A DNA stretch of 50,229 nt from Russula earlei (Eukaryota; Basidiomycota; Agaricomycetes; Russulales; Russulaceae). The stretch spans positions 1 to 50,229 of the forward strand of contig JAGFNK010000390.1 in the NCBI GenBank assembly GCA_025769875.1. The letters are read 5' to 3'. The stretch's first letter is position 1. The number at the start of each line of letters is the position of its first letter. The position numbers and the translations under genes are program-made. Positions 41,788 to 50,229 of this stretch are shown here, piece after piece. A model generated the notes under the pieces. That model did no database searches and was not told the DNA's origin. It was given only the letters and a program-made list of their open reading frames with translations.

Positions 41788-42235
41788 GTGTTGCAAGTGT
41801 ACATTAGAAGACTGAATGCTATGAATATTCCATTCACTTTCGTCACTGCACACACAACGGCCGAGGAATCTGCTCTACTGGACAGTGGAGCAACAGAGAA
41901 CTTCATCGATCACTCAGCTTGGAAAAGACTGAAGATTGGGAAACAAGAACTACATGAACCCATGGTAGTACGAAACTGTCGACGGAACCCAGAATAAGCA
42001 AGGGGAACTCACCCATTACTGCTGGCTTCGCGTCCGATACAAGGAGAAGGAGAGCTTGCAAAGGTTCTATCCTCACAGATTTAGGAACGGATCGGGTCAT
42101 CCTGGGATATCCCTTCCTATATGAATTCGACCCCACCATCAACTGGAAGAAAGGACAGCTGATGGAAGGAATGGTACAGATTGAGACTGCTCGATACAAG
42201 TACCTGGATCTCTATGTTGCAAAACTCCAAAAGTG
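41788..42235 (+). pseudogene. Gypsy A aspartic protease
   Basis: EESALLDSGATENFIDHSAW holds the DSGA catalytic site. After two frame changes (near 41975 and 42050) VILGYPFLYEFDPTINW gives the ILG flap block. The protease cleaves Gag-Pol and acts as a dimer. The preceding 200 bp (41570-41787) read Ser/Glu-rich spacer with a TAG before EHLSRRPG. Confidence 0.88.
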
Positions 42236-42239
42236 AGCA

Positions 42240-43030
42240 AGAGATGAAAACCGACAATTGAAGAAGGGGGAAGCCATTTACCTACAAAAGACGACTATTG
42301 CTCAGAAGTGGGCCCAGCAGTCGATTAAACCACAGGAAGGAGAGGATCCCCTTGCCAATGTTCCAAAGCAATTCCACCGCTTTGCAGATGTCTTCTCAGA
42401 AGAGAAGTCCCAGAGGTTCCCACCACCAAGGGAACCAGACATGCAGATAGAGCTGTTACCTGACGCACCAAAGGAACTAAACTGCAAAGTGTACCCCCTA
42501 ACACGAGATGAGCGAGAATACCTCAAGAAATTCCTAGCTGATGAAGTAGAGAAGCGATACATCACTCCAGGTCCATCCAGCTACACATCTCCAGTGTTCT
42601 TCATTGGCAAGAAGGACAGCAAGGAGAAGAGGATCATTGTAGACTATCGACGACTAAATCAGTGGACCAGACGAGACAATGAACCTTTACCACATCTGGA
42701 ACAAGAGGTGGAAAGACTCCGAGGGAAAAAGGTCTTCTCCAAATTCGATATACGATGGGGATACAATAATGTGCGACTGGCAGAAGGAGATCGCTGGAAG
42801 GCAGCCTTCAAAACGCCATATGGAACCTACCTGCCCAACGTCATGTATTTTGGGCTCAAGAACGCACCAGCCTTCTTTACTAGGCTGATGAGAAGAGACT
42901 TTCGGTGACTGGCTGGACCGATGGGCAGAATACACGGTCAACTATCTGGATGACTTTGGAATTGCCACTGGGGGACAGTCCTGAACAACTAGAAATCCAC
43001 TGAGCAATGTGTCAACGAACTACTCACGCT
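42240..43030 (+). pseudogene. Gypsy A reverse transcriptase
   Basis: Open frame 42258-42908: YLQKTTIAQKWAQQS, then FHRFADVFSEEKSQRFPPPR, CKVYPLTRDEREYLKKFL, SSYTSPVFFIGKKDSKEKR, IIVDYRRLNQWT, KFDIRWGYNNVRLAEGDRW and LPNVMYFGLKNAPAFF. A one-base shift near 42903 leads to DWLDRWAEYTVNYLDDFG, where YLDD is the catalytic motif (42943-42954). Another shift or stop follows at about 42980-43030. The enzyme copies element RNA to DNA. Length and motif order are normal for gypsy. Confidence 0.95.
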
Positions 43031-43031
43031 G

Positions 43032-43828
43032 ATGCAGAAGAAGTCATACTTCCTGAAACCCCAGAAGTGCCAGTTCATGGTGCGAAAACTAACCATGCTA
43101 GGATGGGACATAGACGAAGGGAAGATGAAGATTGAGGCCTCCAAAGTCCGAGGAATCACGGACTGGCCTCGGGAAATCAAGGACATACACGAAGTGCGCA
43201 AAGTCATGGGAGTCCTCAGTTACAATAGGGCTTTCATTCGAGGATTCAGTCAGATTGCTCGACCCATTATTGCCTTGACAAAGAAAGGGGTGCCATTTGA
43301 ATGGACCCAAGAATGCAAAGATGCTCTGGAACGACTTATCCAGATAGTATCTTCTGACCCTGTCCTGCTCCATCCTGATGAGGAGCGACCCTTTGAACTG
43401 GAAGTAGACGCGTCCAATTATGCCATTGGAGCAGTATTATTCCAGAAGGACGAACAAGGAAAGAGGAGGCCAATAGGTTACTTCTCAGCAGCCTTGAAAC
43501 AAGCAGAGAAGAACTACGACATATGGGACAAAGAGTTCTTAGCCATGGTGCGAGCCTTGAAACACTGGCGACACCTACTCATGGGAGCAAAGCATAAGGT
43601 GGTGGTTATACAGACCATGCGAACCTGTTGCATTACCGACACCCTCAGCGAATAAATGGTCGAGTGGCAAGATACATTACCTTCTTGGCGGACTTCGACT
43701 TAGAATTGAAACATCAGGCAGGGGCAAGGAATAAAGCAGATGCCCTGTCAAGGAGACCTGACCTTGACGATGGACAAGGGGATAAAGAAGAAGTGGTCGC
43801 GCTACCTGACCATCTTTTATTCGAGTAA
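43032..43828 (+). pseudogene. Gypsy A RT thumb/connection and RNase H
   Basis: Starts KKSYFLKPQKCQFMVRKLTM and LGWDIDEGKMKIEASKVRGI, followed by the connection (FIRGFSQIARPIIALTKKG). RNase H follows with FELEVDASNYAIGAVLFQKD, IWDKEFLAMVRALKHWRHLL and, after a frameshift near 43620, DHANLLHY, RINGRVARYITFLADFDLEL and KADALSRRPD. The catalytic Asp/Glu positions are present. RNase H removes the RNA strand and leaves the polypurine primer. A TAA at 43826 separates it from the integrase in the same frame. Confidence 0.94.
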
Positions 43829-45337
43829 TGCACACTACTGCATTGGAAGAACAGGATAAAGAACCAACAAGGGGAAGAAAGACACCGATTAAAGTTACTT
43901 GATTGGGTACAGAGACACCGACTGGAGAAGCGACATAACTTATGGTGGAAGAATGAAGCCTTGGTGGTTACAGGTGACGAAGGAACCCACAGGACGTTAC
44001 TGGAACAGTATCATGACAGTCCCACAGCAGGACACCCAGGAAAAGCTAAAACATTACTGGGAATGATGCGATACTACTGGTGGCCCACCATAAGACGCTT
44101 TGTCGATCGATATGTGGAAGGATGCGCAATTTGCCAAAGTAACAAGTCAAACACTCATCCAAATCGACCTCCCTTGTATCCCATTCCACCAGAAGAAGGG
44201 GCTACTCCCTTCTCGACTGTCAGCATGGACTTTGTGGTCAAATTGCCGAAGTCGAAGGGATATGACAGTATATTGACTGTCACTGACCACGATTGTACTA
44301 AAGGCGTCATCTTGCTTCCTTGCAAAGAAGAAATGGACGCAGAAGAGCTAGCACAGCTCTACAAGGACAGAATATTCCCATTTGTGGGAGTACCAAGCAA
44401 GATCATATCCGATCGAGATAAACTAATAAGTTCCAAGTTCATTAGGGAACTTTGCGACCAGCTGCATATCAAACAGAATATCAGCACTGCCTACCATCCC
44501 CAGACAGATGGACAATCAGAAAGAACGAATCAGACGATGGAAACATCGCTAAGAATCTTTTGCAACCACCAACAAGATGATTGGGTGGATTGGCTGCCTC
44601 TGGTGCAATACACGATGAATTCTAACGTTTCAGAGACAACCAGACAATCCCCTTTCTTCTTATGGATGGGCTTTACGCCCAAGGCACACCAGCCAAATCG
44701 GGGAAGCAAGATACCAAGAATAGACAATTGGAAAGTCCGGATCCAGGAAGCGAGATCACAGGCACAAGAAGCGATGAAGATCGCTTCCCTAATGTGGAAG
44801 CGAAGAAGTAGTTTCCAACCTTATCAGAAAGGAGAAAGGGTATGGCTCGACAGCACCAACCTAAAAACGACACATCCTACAGTGAAACTACGCCCAAAAC
44901 GATATGGGCCCTTTGAAATCACGGAGGTGATTAGTCCGGTGACATACAGATTGGATCTCCCTAGCCGCTGGAGGATCCATAACGCGTTTCATGCCTCCTT
45001 ATTGACACCTTACAAGGAAACCGAGGAGCATGGGGCCAACTACACCAATCCAGAAGCAGAATTGGTGGAAGGAGAAGAGGAATATGAAGTAGCAACGATT
45101 TTAGGTTCGAGACGAACTGGAAGGAGGAAACAGCTGGAGTATCAAGTCCGGTGGGAAGGGTACTCCGAAGCCCATGACTCTTGGGAGCCAGTAGAGAACA
45201 TCAAAGCGTCTAGACTAATAGAGGAATATCACAGAAAGAACCCCACAGCCATACGGGTTATAAAAGTCCAGCGAAAGATGTCCCTCTACTTCCTCATCCC
45301 CATATCGTCGCTCACAAATGTCCCAAACTCCCACTAA
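43829..45337 (+). CDS. Gypsy A integrase with C-terminal chromodomain
   Basis: One frame, open for about 500 codons, continues the RNase H frame after a TAA. An HHCC zinc region (LLEQYHDSPTAGHPGKAK, then CAICQSNKS) is followed by the DDE core: STVSMDFVVKLPKSKGYDS (Asp), GVPSKIISDRDKLISSKF (Asp) and AYHPQTDGQSERTNQ (Glu). A GPY/F-like segment (KLRPKRYGPFEITEVISPVT) follows. The C-terminus is a chromodomain: YEVATILGSRR, LEYQVRWEGYSEAHDSWEP and NIKASRLIEEYH, with aromatic-cage-type residues Y, W and W in place. The enzyme inserts element DNA; the chromodomain usually steers it to methylated-histone chromatin. This is the best preserved gene in the window, but it has no own start codon and depends on upstream pol. 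Confidence 0.95.
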   Translation, partial: CTLLHWKNRIKNQQGEERHRLKLLDWVQRHRLEKRHNLWWKNEALVVTGDEGTHRTLLEQYHDSPTAGHPGKAKTLLGMMRYYWWPTIRRFVDRYVEGCAICQSNKSNTHPNRPPLYPIPPEEGATPFSTVSMDFVVKLPKSKGYDSILTVTDHDCTKGVILLPCKEEMDAEELAQLYKDRIFPFVGVPSKIISDRDKLISSKFIRELCDQLHIKQNISTAYHPQTDGQSERTNQTMETSLRIFCNHQQDDWVDWLPLVQYTMNSNVSETTRQSPFFLWMGFTPKAHQPNRGSKIPRIDNWKVRIQEARSQAQEAMKIASLMWKRRSSFQPYQKGERVWLDSTNLKTTHPTVKLRPKRYGPFEITEVISPVTYRLDLPSRWRIHNAFHASLLTPYKETEEHGANYTNPEAELVEGEEEYEVATILGSRRTGRRKQLEYQVRWEGYSEAHDSWEPVENIKASRLIEEYHRKNPTAIRVIKVQRKMSLYFLIPISSLTNVPNSH

Positions 45338-46907
45338 TGAAATCGTTCCCCAATCCGACCTCTCTGGTGTAGAGGGGCCACTTGAAATCACCACTCCCGA
45401 TGCTTCCCTCCTCGCCTTCTTCCAAGGAATGGATGAACATAACACTGGAGAAGGAGAAGCAGATATGCGTCCTCTCGAATTTGGACCCCCTGCTGACCAA
45501 GTCGACGTTCAGCCTGGGGATTGGGATGTGACGTCCCCCACCAGCACTCTTGCCCAGGATGCCCACCCTGGAGAGCCTTGGGTACGATGGGACGCTGACA
45601 GACACCACACAGGGATTGACATCCCTGATGGCATGACTTGGGGCAACAAACCAGCCAGGTATGTGGCCTATGACGTTGCCTTGGGAGAGCCGAGAGTGAG
45701 GGGGAAGAATGGAGAAGGCCATGCAGACTATGGCGAGATCCTCCAGGCCTACCCCTTGCTATAACCTCTATAACTATGGCCAAGACGAACATGACTTAGA
45801 CTGCTTCGACTACAGAGAGGCAGTTTCGAAGGGCGCTGGAGACAGACCCTCTACCTGCTAGGCGACTATGGGCTGCAGGCAGAACTCTACCGCTTAGACC
45901 ATCTCTACACCTTACAAGAGACGCTGGAAGCTAACTATAAGGTGCTTGAAGAAGAGGAGAAGCAGCTGCGCTACAAGCTCAGCAAGTACCTAGCTGAGAA
46001 GCGAGGAGTAGAGAGAGACAGGGCTGAAGCCAAGGAGAGAATGGCAGCAGCCAAAGTACGCTCACGTTGCTGGGAGTTCATTGAAGCAGGCTGTAGCCAG
46101 GGAGAAACCCCTCCAGGTGTCTGGGCTGAAGAACTCCTCACCAACTATCGGGCTGGGCAGCCCACTCCCCCTCTACCCTATCTTCGTCCCTCAGCTGCCT
46201 TTGGCAGACATCGCTCAGGGGTATGCTACCTCTGACCAGAACCAGTACCAGCCAGCCCCACACCTACGACGGTGGTGCAAGGGTATTCGGAAGAGGAGAT
46301 GAACGTCCTCCAAACCATGTCCGGTATGCGCCTTCGAGGAGGAGCAGGATCGGAAGCGTCACCAAACCCTTCCCCCCAGAGCTCTATCTATTACCATTCC
46401 TATAGCAGCAGTGGGGAAGCGTCTACTGCAACGGCTGACTTCATTCCGGAGCCTCAGCAGCTGAACATGATAGAAGGGGGAGGAAAAGGAACTGATGCAA
46501 ATATTGTGGCGAGGTAGGACACTTTAACAAGTACTGCCACTGCCCCACCAGTATTGCCACGACCAACTGGCAGCAGACGCTGCCTCACATTGCCTAGGCC
46601 TCCCTATCATCGTTCCTATACACCAATCAGATCATGCCCTTTCCACCGAGGATGGGAACAGCACCCGAGCAGGAAGAGGAAGTCCGACCAGGAGAGGGAG
46701 GACACTGCTAACCCGCGCATTTTGCAGGTAGCGAAAGGAGAAGGGTCCAGGACCCTTCCAGGAGCCTTTCACTACAACTCCTCTCGCTCAGACACACCTC
46801 CAGTCCGGAGGTTACCTAGGGACTCTGACAGACTCCCACAGATCATGTCTCCTCAGCCACTGCTGAGGAGTCAGAGGCGATGTGGCCTCAGCCTTGGCTG
46901 CCTATGA
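45318..46907 (+). pseudogene. Extra 3' ORF region of gypsy A: acidic start, coiled coil, CCHC knuckle
   Basis: From ATG at 45318, overlapping the integrase end in another frame, an acidic segment runs 149 codons (QTPTNEIVPQSDLSGVEG, DWDVTSPTSTLAQDAHPGEP). After stops or frame changes at 45764-45830 a coiled-coil stretch follows (LYRLDHLYTLQETLEANYKV, KQLRYKLSKYLAEKRGVERD) with the tail CWEFIEAGCSQGETPPGVWA. Further frames include MNVLQTMSGMRLRGGAG. At 46496-46537 comes CKYCGEVGHFNKYC, a perfect CX2CX4HX4C knuckle, then CHCPHQYCHDQLA. The knuckle suggests RNA or DNA binding, the coiled coil oligomerisation. It sits where envelope genes sit in some retroelements, but no signal peptide or membrane helix is visible. 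Function unknown. Confidence 0.65.
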
Positions 46908-47023
46908 GGCAGCAGAAGAAGGCCGATACACCTTCATCAACATCACCTCCTCCCCTTGATGATGATGGCGTTGACCCCACCACTCGATTTTAGAATCGTT
47001 TGGTGTGTGGGACCACCAATCTG

Positions 47024-47033
47024 AAGGAGGGGT
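47024..47033 (+). promoter_or_regulatory. Polypurine tract of gypsy A
   Basis: AAGGAGGGGT, two bases before the 3' LTR. It primes plus-strand DNA synthesis in LTR elements. Confidence 0.75.
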
Positions 47034-47035
47034 AA

Positions 47036-47620
47036 TGTTACCTGAGTGGTTTGGGGTCCGGAAGATGCCGGAAAACCTGAACTATGGACTGCACTGTTTG
47101 CATTATGCGTGCGTCAGATCTTGATCGTTATGTTCCTTGATATCACATTCGGAGCGCGTTGATCGTATCTTTCAGAAGATGTACTGAAGAAGCATGAGTA
47201 GCATTGCTTCTGTCCCAGATGTTCCTGTACCGCCACGTACGTCGATTCCTTGATTGGGGAAGCACTTAATGCTTCCAGCACCAAGATCGTTTACATAGAA
47301 GCAACCTCGCTTCTATGAGCCATGTTTTGCTTCTATAGCACCAACTAGTACTACAGTAGTACAAACCTTATCCCTGTAGGCTATATAAAGCCCCCAGTCG
47401 TAACAGTTGAGCCCTAAGCTCGACTTAGTTTTGCCAATCCCAAACAGTTGACTCCTACCCTGTCTGCAGAGCCCTCTCACCTTGTTGTCATACTCTAGAA
47501 GGATCTAACACTCCTTCCCCTCCACGAGTATTGCTTGCTTGACTCAGCATATCTGCATTGGTAGGACGCGTTTATAGACGCGACCATTGATCTTATTTAA
47601 GGCACTTTGGAGCCTTAACA
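47036..47620 (+). repeat. 3' LTR of gypsy A
   Basis: 585 bp, TGTTACCTGAGTGG to GGAGCCTTAACA. TATATAA at 47382, start-site segment AAGCTCGACTTA at 47416-47427. The next 5 bp (ATCTG) cannot be checked against a 5' flank because that end is lost. Confidence 0.95.
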
Positions 47621-48060
47621 ATCTGGCCCACTACTCTCCAAGATGGAAGGAAGAAGCCAGGAGACAACATCAGCGATTCATCACCATCGGGAGAAACTCA
47701 AAGGAAAAAACCACACACCACCCAGAACATAAAACTCATCCCCGGACCGAATGCAAGTAGACGCCACCAAGTCCAACTTCAAGAAACTCACAGAAGAAGA
47801 ACGAAAACAACTAGCAAAAGAAGACATTGCTTCCGTTGAGAGAGAAGGGCCACCTTAGTCGGGAGTGCCCCAAAAATACAACCCCAACTACTTCCAAGGC
47901 CCGCACCACCAAACCAACCCCAGAACCACCAAAGGAGGAAGAAGCCTCCACCAATGGTGGCCCACATGAAAGCTTTGCCAGCGGAGGATAGAGCCAAACT
48001 TTGGGACCTCATCCTTAAAGAGGATTTTCCTAGGCCAAGGTACAACAGTCGGTACTAAGC
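47621..48060 (+). pseudogene. Gag C-terminus of a second gypsy element
   Basis: RWKEEARRQHQRFITIGRN, then MQVDATKSNFKKLTEEERKQ and a zinc knuckle (CFR, REKGHLSREC) broken by a one-base loss near 47835, then a Pro/Lys-rich tail. The capsid part is absent; the sequence starts abruptly at the gypsy A LTR edge. The knuckle and tail resemble gypsy A gag, but the sequence is a different family. Confidence 0.8.
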
Positions 48061-48079
48061 CCAATAGATACCATTGTCC

Positions 48080-48520
48080 AACATAAAGAAAACTCAATGA
48101 AAGTTCCCTTTATGATTACAACAAATGGAAAGACTGGCCAAGCACTCCTAGACGCGGAGCAACGGAAAAACTTCATTAGCCAAGGAATTGTGGAAAAATT
48201 ACAAATTCCACTCGAACCCTCAAAATCCCCAGACCCATCATCAATGTAGATGGCACCAGTAACCAAGGAGGAGCACTAACCCACTATGCTCAATAGCCGT
48301 ACGGCACGGCCCCACCACACGACTCCTCACATTTTACATCACAAATTTGGGAGAAGATAGAATGATCCTCGGCTATCCCTTCCTAAAGGCTAAACCCCCT
48401 TGTCAACTGGAGCACTGGTCACCTAAAAAACCCCTAGGGTCCTTCTCACCCATGTACCCCAGCCAAGTCACCAAGAATACAGACTGCAAATCAGAACACG
48501 GTTATCCCTCTTGAATATTT
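48080..48520 (+). pseudogene. Protease of the second gypsy element
   Basis: MKVPFMITTNGKTGQALLDA is followed by a disrupted active site (DSGATENFI-like, with single-base changes) and later RMILGYPFLKAKPP. Several single-base losses or gains shift the frame. Confidence 0.75.
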
Positions 48521-48589
48521 ATGACACCAGAAGGTCTTTTTGAAGAAGCAGCCAAATGACTCCCACCTAGTCGGGGAGAACTCAACTTT

Positions 48590-49830
48590 AGAATCACCCT
48601 AAAAACCGGACGCCCCCAAATTCCTTGATTGCCAAACTTACCCACTCCCCCATGAGAAATAAGAGTTTGTCAAGACAGATACAAAGACCTAGCCAAGGGT
48701 TCATCAAAGACGGTGTTTCAGATTTCGTATCCCCCTGTCTCTTGTCCAGAAAAAGGATGGCACCGCTCCACGAATGGTAGTCGACTACCAAAAACTCATA
48801 ACGCCACGGTCCCCGATTACCATGCTTTACCCAACATGGAAGAACAATTGCACCAACTAAGGGGCAAAACCACCTTCAGCAAATTTGCGTTCGAGCTGGC
48901 TACAACAACATTCTAATCCACCCTGAAGACTGACACAAAGGCGCCTTTAAAACTCAATTTGGTACCTTCATTCCCATGGTAATGGGCTTCGGCTTTAACA
49001 ATGCTCTAGCCCCTTCCAACGAGCAATGAACCATACCCTCAACCTTGGCTCCTAAAATACCCAGAGAATACCTGCAAACTACTTAGATGATGTGGCAATA
49101 GCCACAGGGGTGGGAGAAGAGCTCCTTCACCAACGAATCACACACAAGTTCCTTGACCTGCTAAAAGAGACTCCTATTTCCTGAAGGCATCAAAATGTGC
49201 CTTTGAACAACATGAAATCGATTTCCTGGGTTTTCAAATTAAACCAAGGAACCCTCAAAATCGACCCAGTCAAAATGGATGGTCTCAGAAACTGGCCAAG
49301 ACCCCCCAACAATCTAAAACAGGTACAACAAATCATGGGTGCCCTCAATTACCAACGGCCATTTATTCAGGATTTTGCAAAAATAGCTCGCCCCCATTTT
49401 CTCTACGATCAAGAAGGGAACCCCCTTTCTCTGGACCCCAGAAGCAACCACAGCCCTAGAAACCTTGATATTGGCAATCTGCGACAACCCTGAACTTTAC
49501 AACTGCCAACAACGACCTCCCATATGAACTAGAAACTGACGCTTCGCAATTTGCCACCGGAGCAATCCTATTCCAGAAGATCCAAGAGGGAAAAGAAAAA
49601 TGATTGGCAACATGTCACACGCATTCAATGAAGCAGAAAGGAACTACCCAGTCTGGGACAGGGAATTCCTAGCCTTGATCCTTGTGCTCCAACATGGCGT
49701 TATCTACTGGTCGGAACAAAAACCCATCAGATCTTTACTGATCACGCCAACCTTGCTCACTACCGACTCCCTCACAAAATCAACCGAAGAATCGCAGGAT
49801 ACATTTCCACACTAGCAGACTATCACTTCG
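48590..49830 (+). pseudogene. RT and RNase H of the second gypsy element
   Basis: Blocks in order: CQTYPLPHEK; NHNATVPDY- and LPNMEEQLHQLRGKTTFSKF-type RT blocks; FGTFIPMVM-like; NYLDDVAIA (catalytic YLDD near 49080); AFEQHEIDFLGFQI; MGALNYQRPFIQDFAKIARP; then LPYELETDASQFATGAILFQ and NYPVWDREFLALILVLQHG of RNase H. Nearly every block is in a different frame from the last, from many single-base indels rather than from C-to-T stops. Confidence 0.82.
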
Positions 49831-50229
49831 AAATCCACCAAACCCGGGACTTCTAAGTGCAGACACCCTTTCACGACAACCAGACCACAATGATGGATCA
49901 GGAGACAACCAAACTCACAGCACTCCCTGACAAACTTTTCATCCGAACACTCCACACGAAGACCTCTACACCCAAATCCTAATGGAACAGGGAACCGAAA
50001 ATCAGACCTCCTTATGTGGAAGGTCAAACATGTCTTCAAGAAGAAGAAGACGCACTATTCAAAGACGGGAAATTGGTGGTCCCATACCAAGAACCCCTCC
50101 TACGGAAGATCTTACACACCTACCACGATAGTATCCTTGGTGGACATACAGGAAATGCTGAACCCTATATTCAATTCAAGAATCCTTCTGGTGCCAAAAA
50201 TGGCCTACTTCATTAGAGACTATATTCGA
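49831..50229 (+). pseudogene. Integrase start of the second gypsy element, cut by window edge
   Basis: After the RNase H end (ADTLSRQPDHND-like) the frame reads LVVPYQEPLLRKILHTYHDS and ILGGHTGN, the HH part of the integrase zinc domain. It then runs into the right edge. Confidence 0.72.

Larger units (their letters stand above)
39208..47620 (+). mobile_element. Gypsy chromovirus, family A (near full length)
   Basis: LTR - primer site - gag - protease - RT - RNase H - integrase/chromodomain - extra ORF region - polypurine tract - LTR. The 5' LTR lacks its first ~230 bp, replaced by LTIR-A. All genes are recognisable, but each carries one or more frameshifts or stops, so it is inactive as given. 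The solo LTR at 11389 and the deleted copy at 25918 are the same family. The integrase class and chromodomain place it in the chromoviruses. Confidence 0.95.

Overview
The window looks like transposon-rich heterochromatin from a filamentous basidiomycete, most likely an Agaricomycete. This is an inference from the element families: Ty3/gypsy chromoviruses, Ty1/copia elements, a MULE-like transposase with a SWIM zinc finger, a DDE_3 transposase with a 47-nt spliceosomal-type intron, and a PIF/Harbinger-type MITE. I see no intact host gene. I also see no tRNA, rRNA, CRISPR array or bacterial-style operon. At most two short stretches (about 27.5-28.3 kb) might be remnants of host genes.

Layout. 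1-7.5 kb holds a gypsy pol fragment cut by the left edge, a 152-bp tandem array, a solo LTR (family F), a broken DDE_3 transposase, a SAM-like fragment, a copia solo LTR with target duplication, and one member of a 0.6-kb inverted repeat pair (the other member is at 6.7-7.3 kb). 7.5-14.7 kb is a stack of nested insertions: LTR family D, a 3.1-kb element with ~0.4-kb terminal inverted repeats (LTIR), a copia element (Cop2) split by gypsy LTRs A and C, and an unassigned first ORF linked to LTR D. 14.9-18.3 kb is a minus-strand gypsy element (family B) with LTR, gag, protease and part of RT. 18.3-25.2 kb holds a second, inverted copy of the tandem array, more LTR fragments, an Spt5/NGN-like remnant and a 3-kb MULE-like transposase pseudogene. 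25.2-30 kb holds a solo LTR (E), an internally deleted gypsy-A element, a MITE and LTR F, all with readable boundaries except F. 30-32 kb is a second copy of the LTR-D-linked ORF. 32-36.7 kb is a decayed copia element (Cop1) with both LTRs. 36.7-39.2 kb is a second LTIR element. 39.2-47.6 kb is the best preserved element, a gypsy chromovirus (family A). It has gag, protease, RT, RNase H, an integrase with a C-terminal chromodomain, and then an extra ORF region carrying a coiled coil and a second CCHC zinc knuckle. 47.6 kb to the right edge is another decayed gypsy element.

Three signals stand out. First, families A, B, C and D have a primer-binding site next to the LTR that is complementary to a 10-12-nt segment lying 33-35 nt downstream of the LTR TATA box. 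That is where the mRNA 5' end should fall, which fits Tf1-type self-priming. In five families (A, B, D, E, F) this segment is one arm of a palindrome spanning the predicted start site. Second, the LTIR elements carry a gag-like piece and GC-rich low-complexity DNA. The copy at 36.7 kb joins a copia LTR on one side to a gypsy LTR on the other, each cut at a TA. Third, the left 31 kb shows reciprocal CA/TG differences between repeat copies, as expected from deamination of methylated CpG, while 32-47 kb keeps many CpGs.
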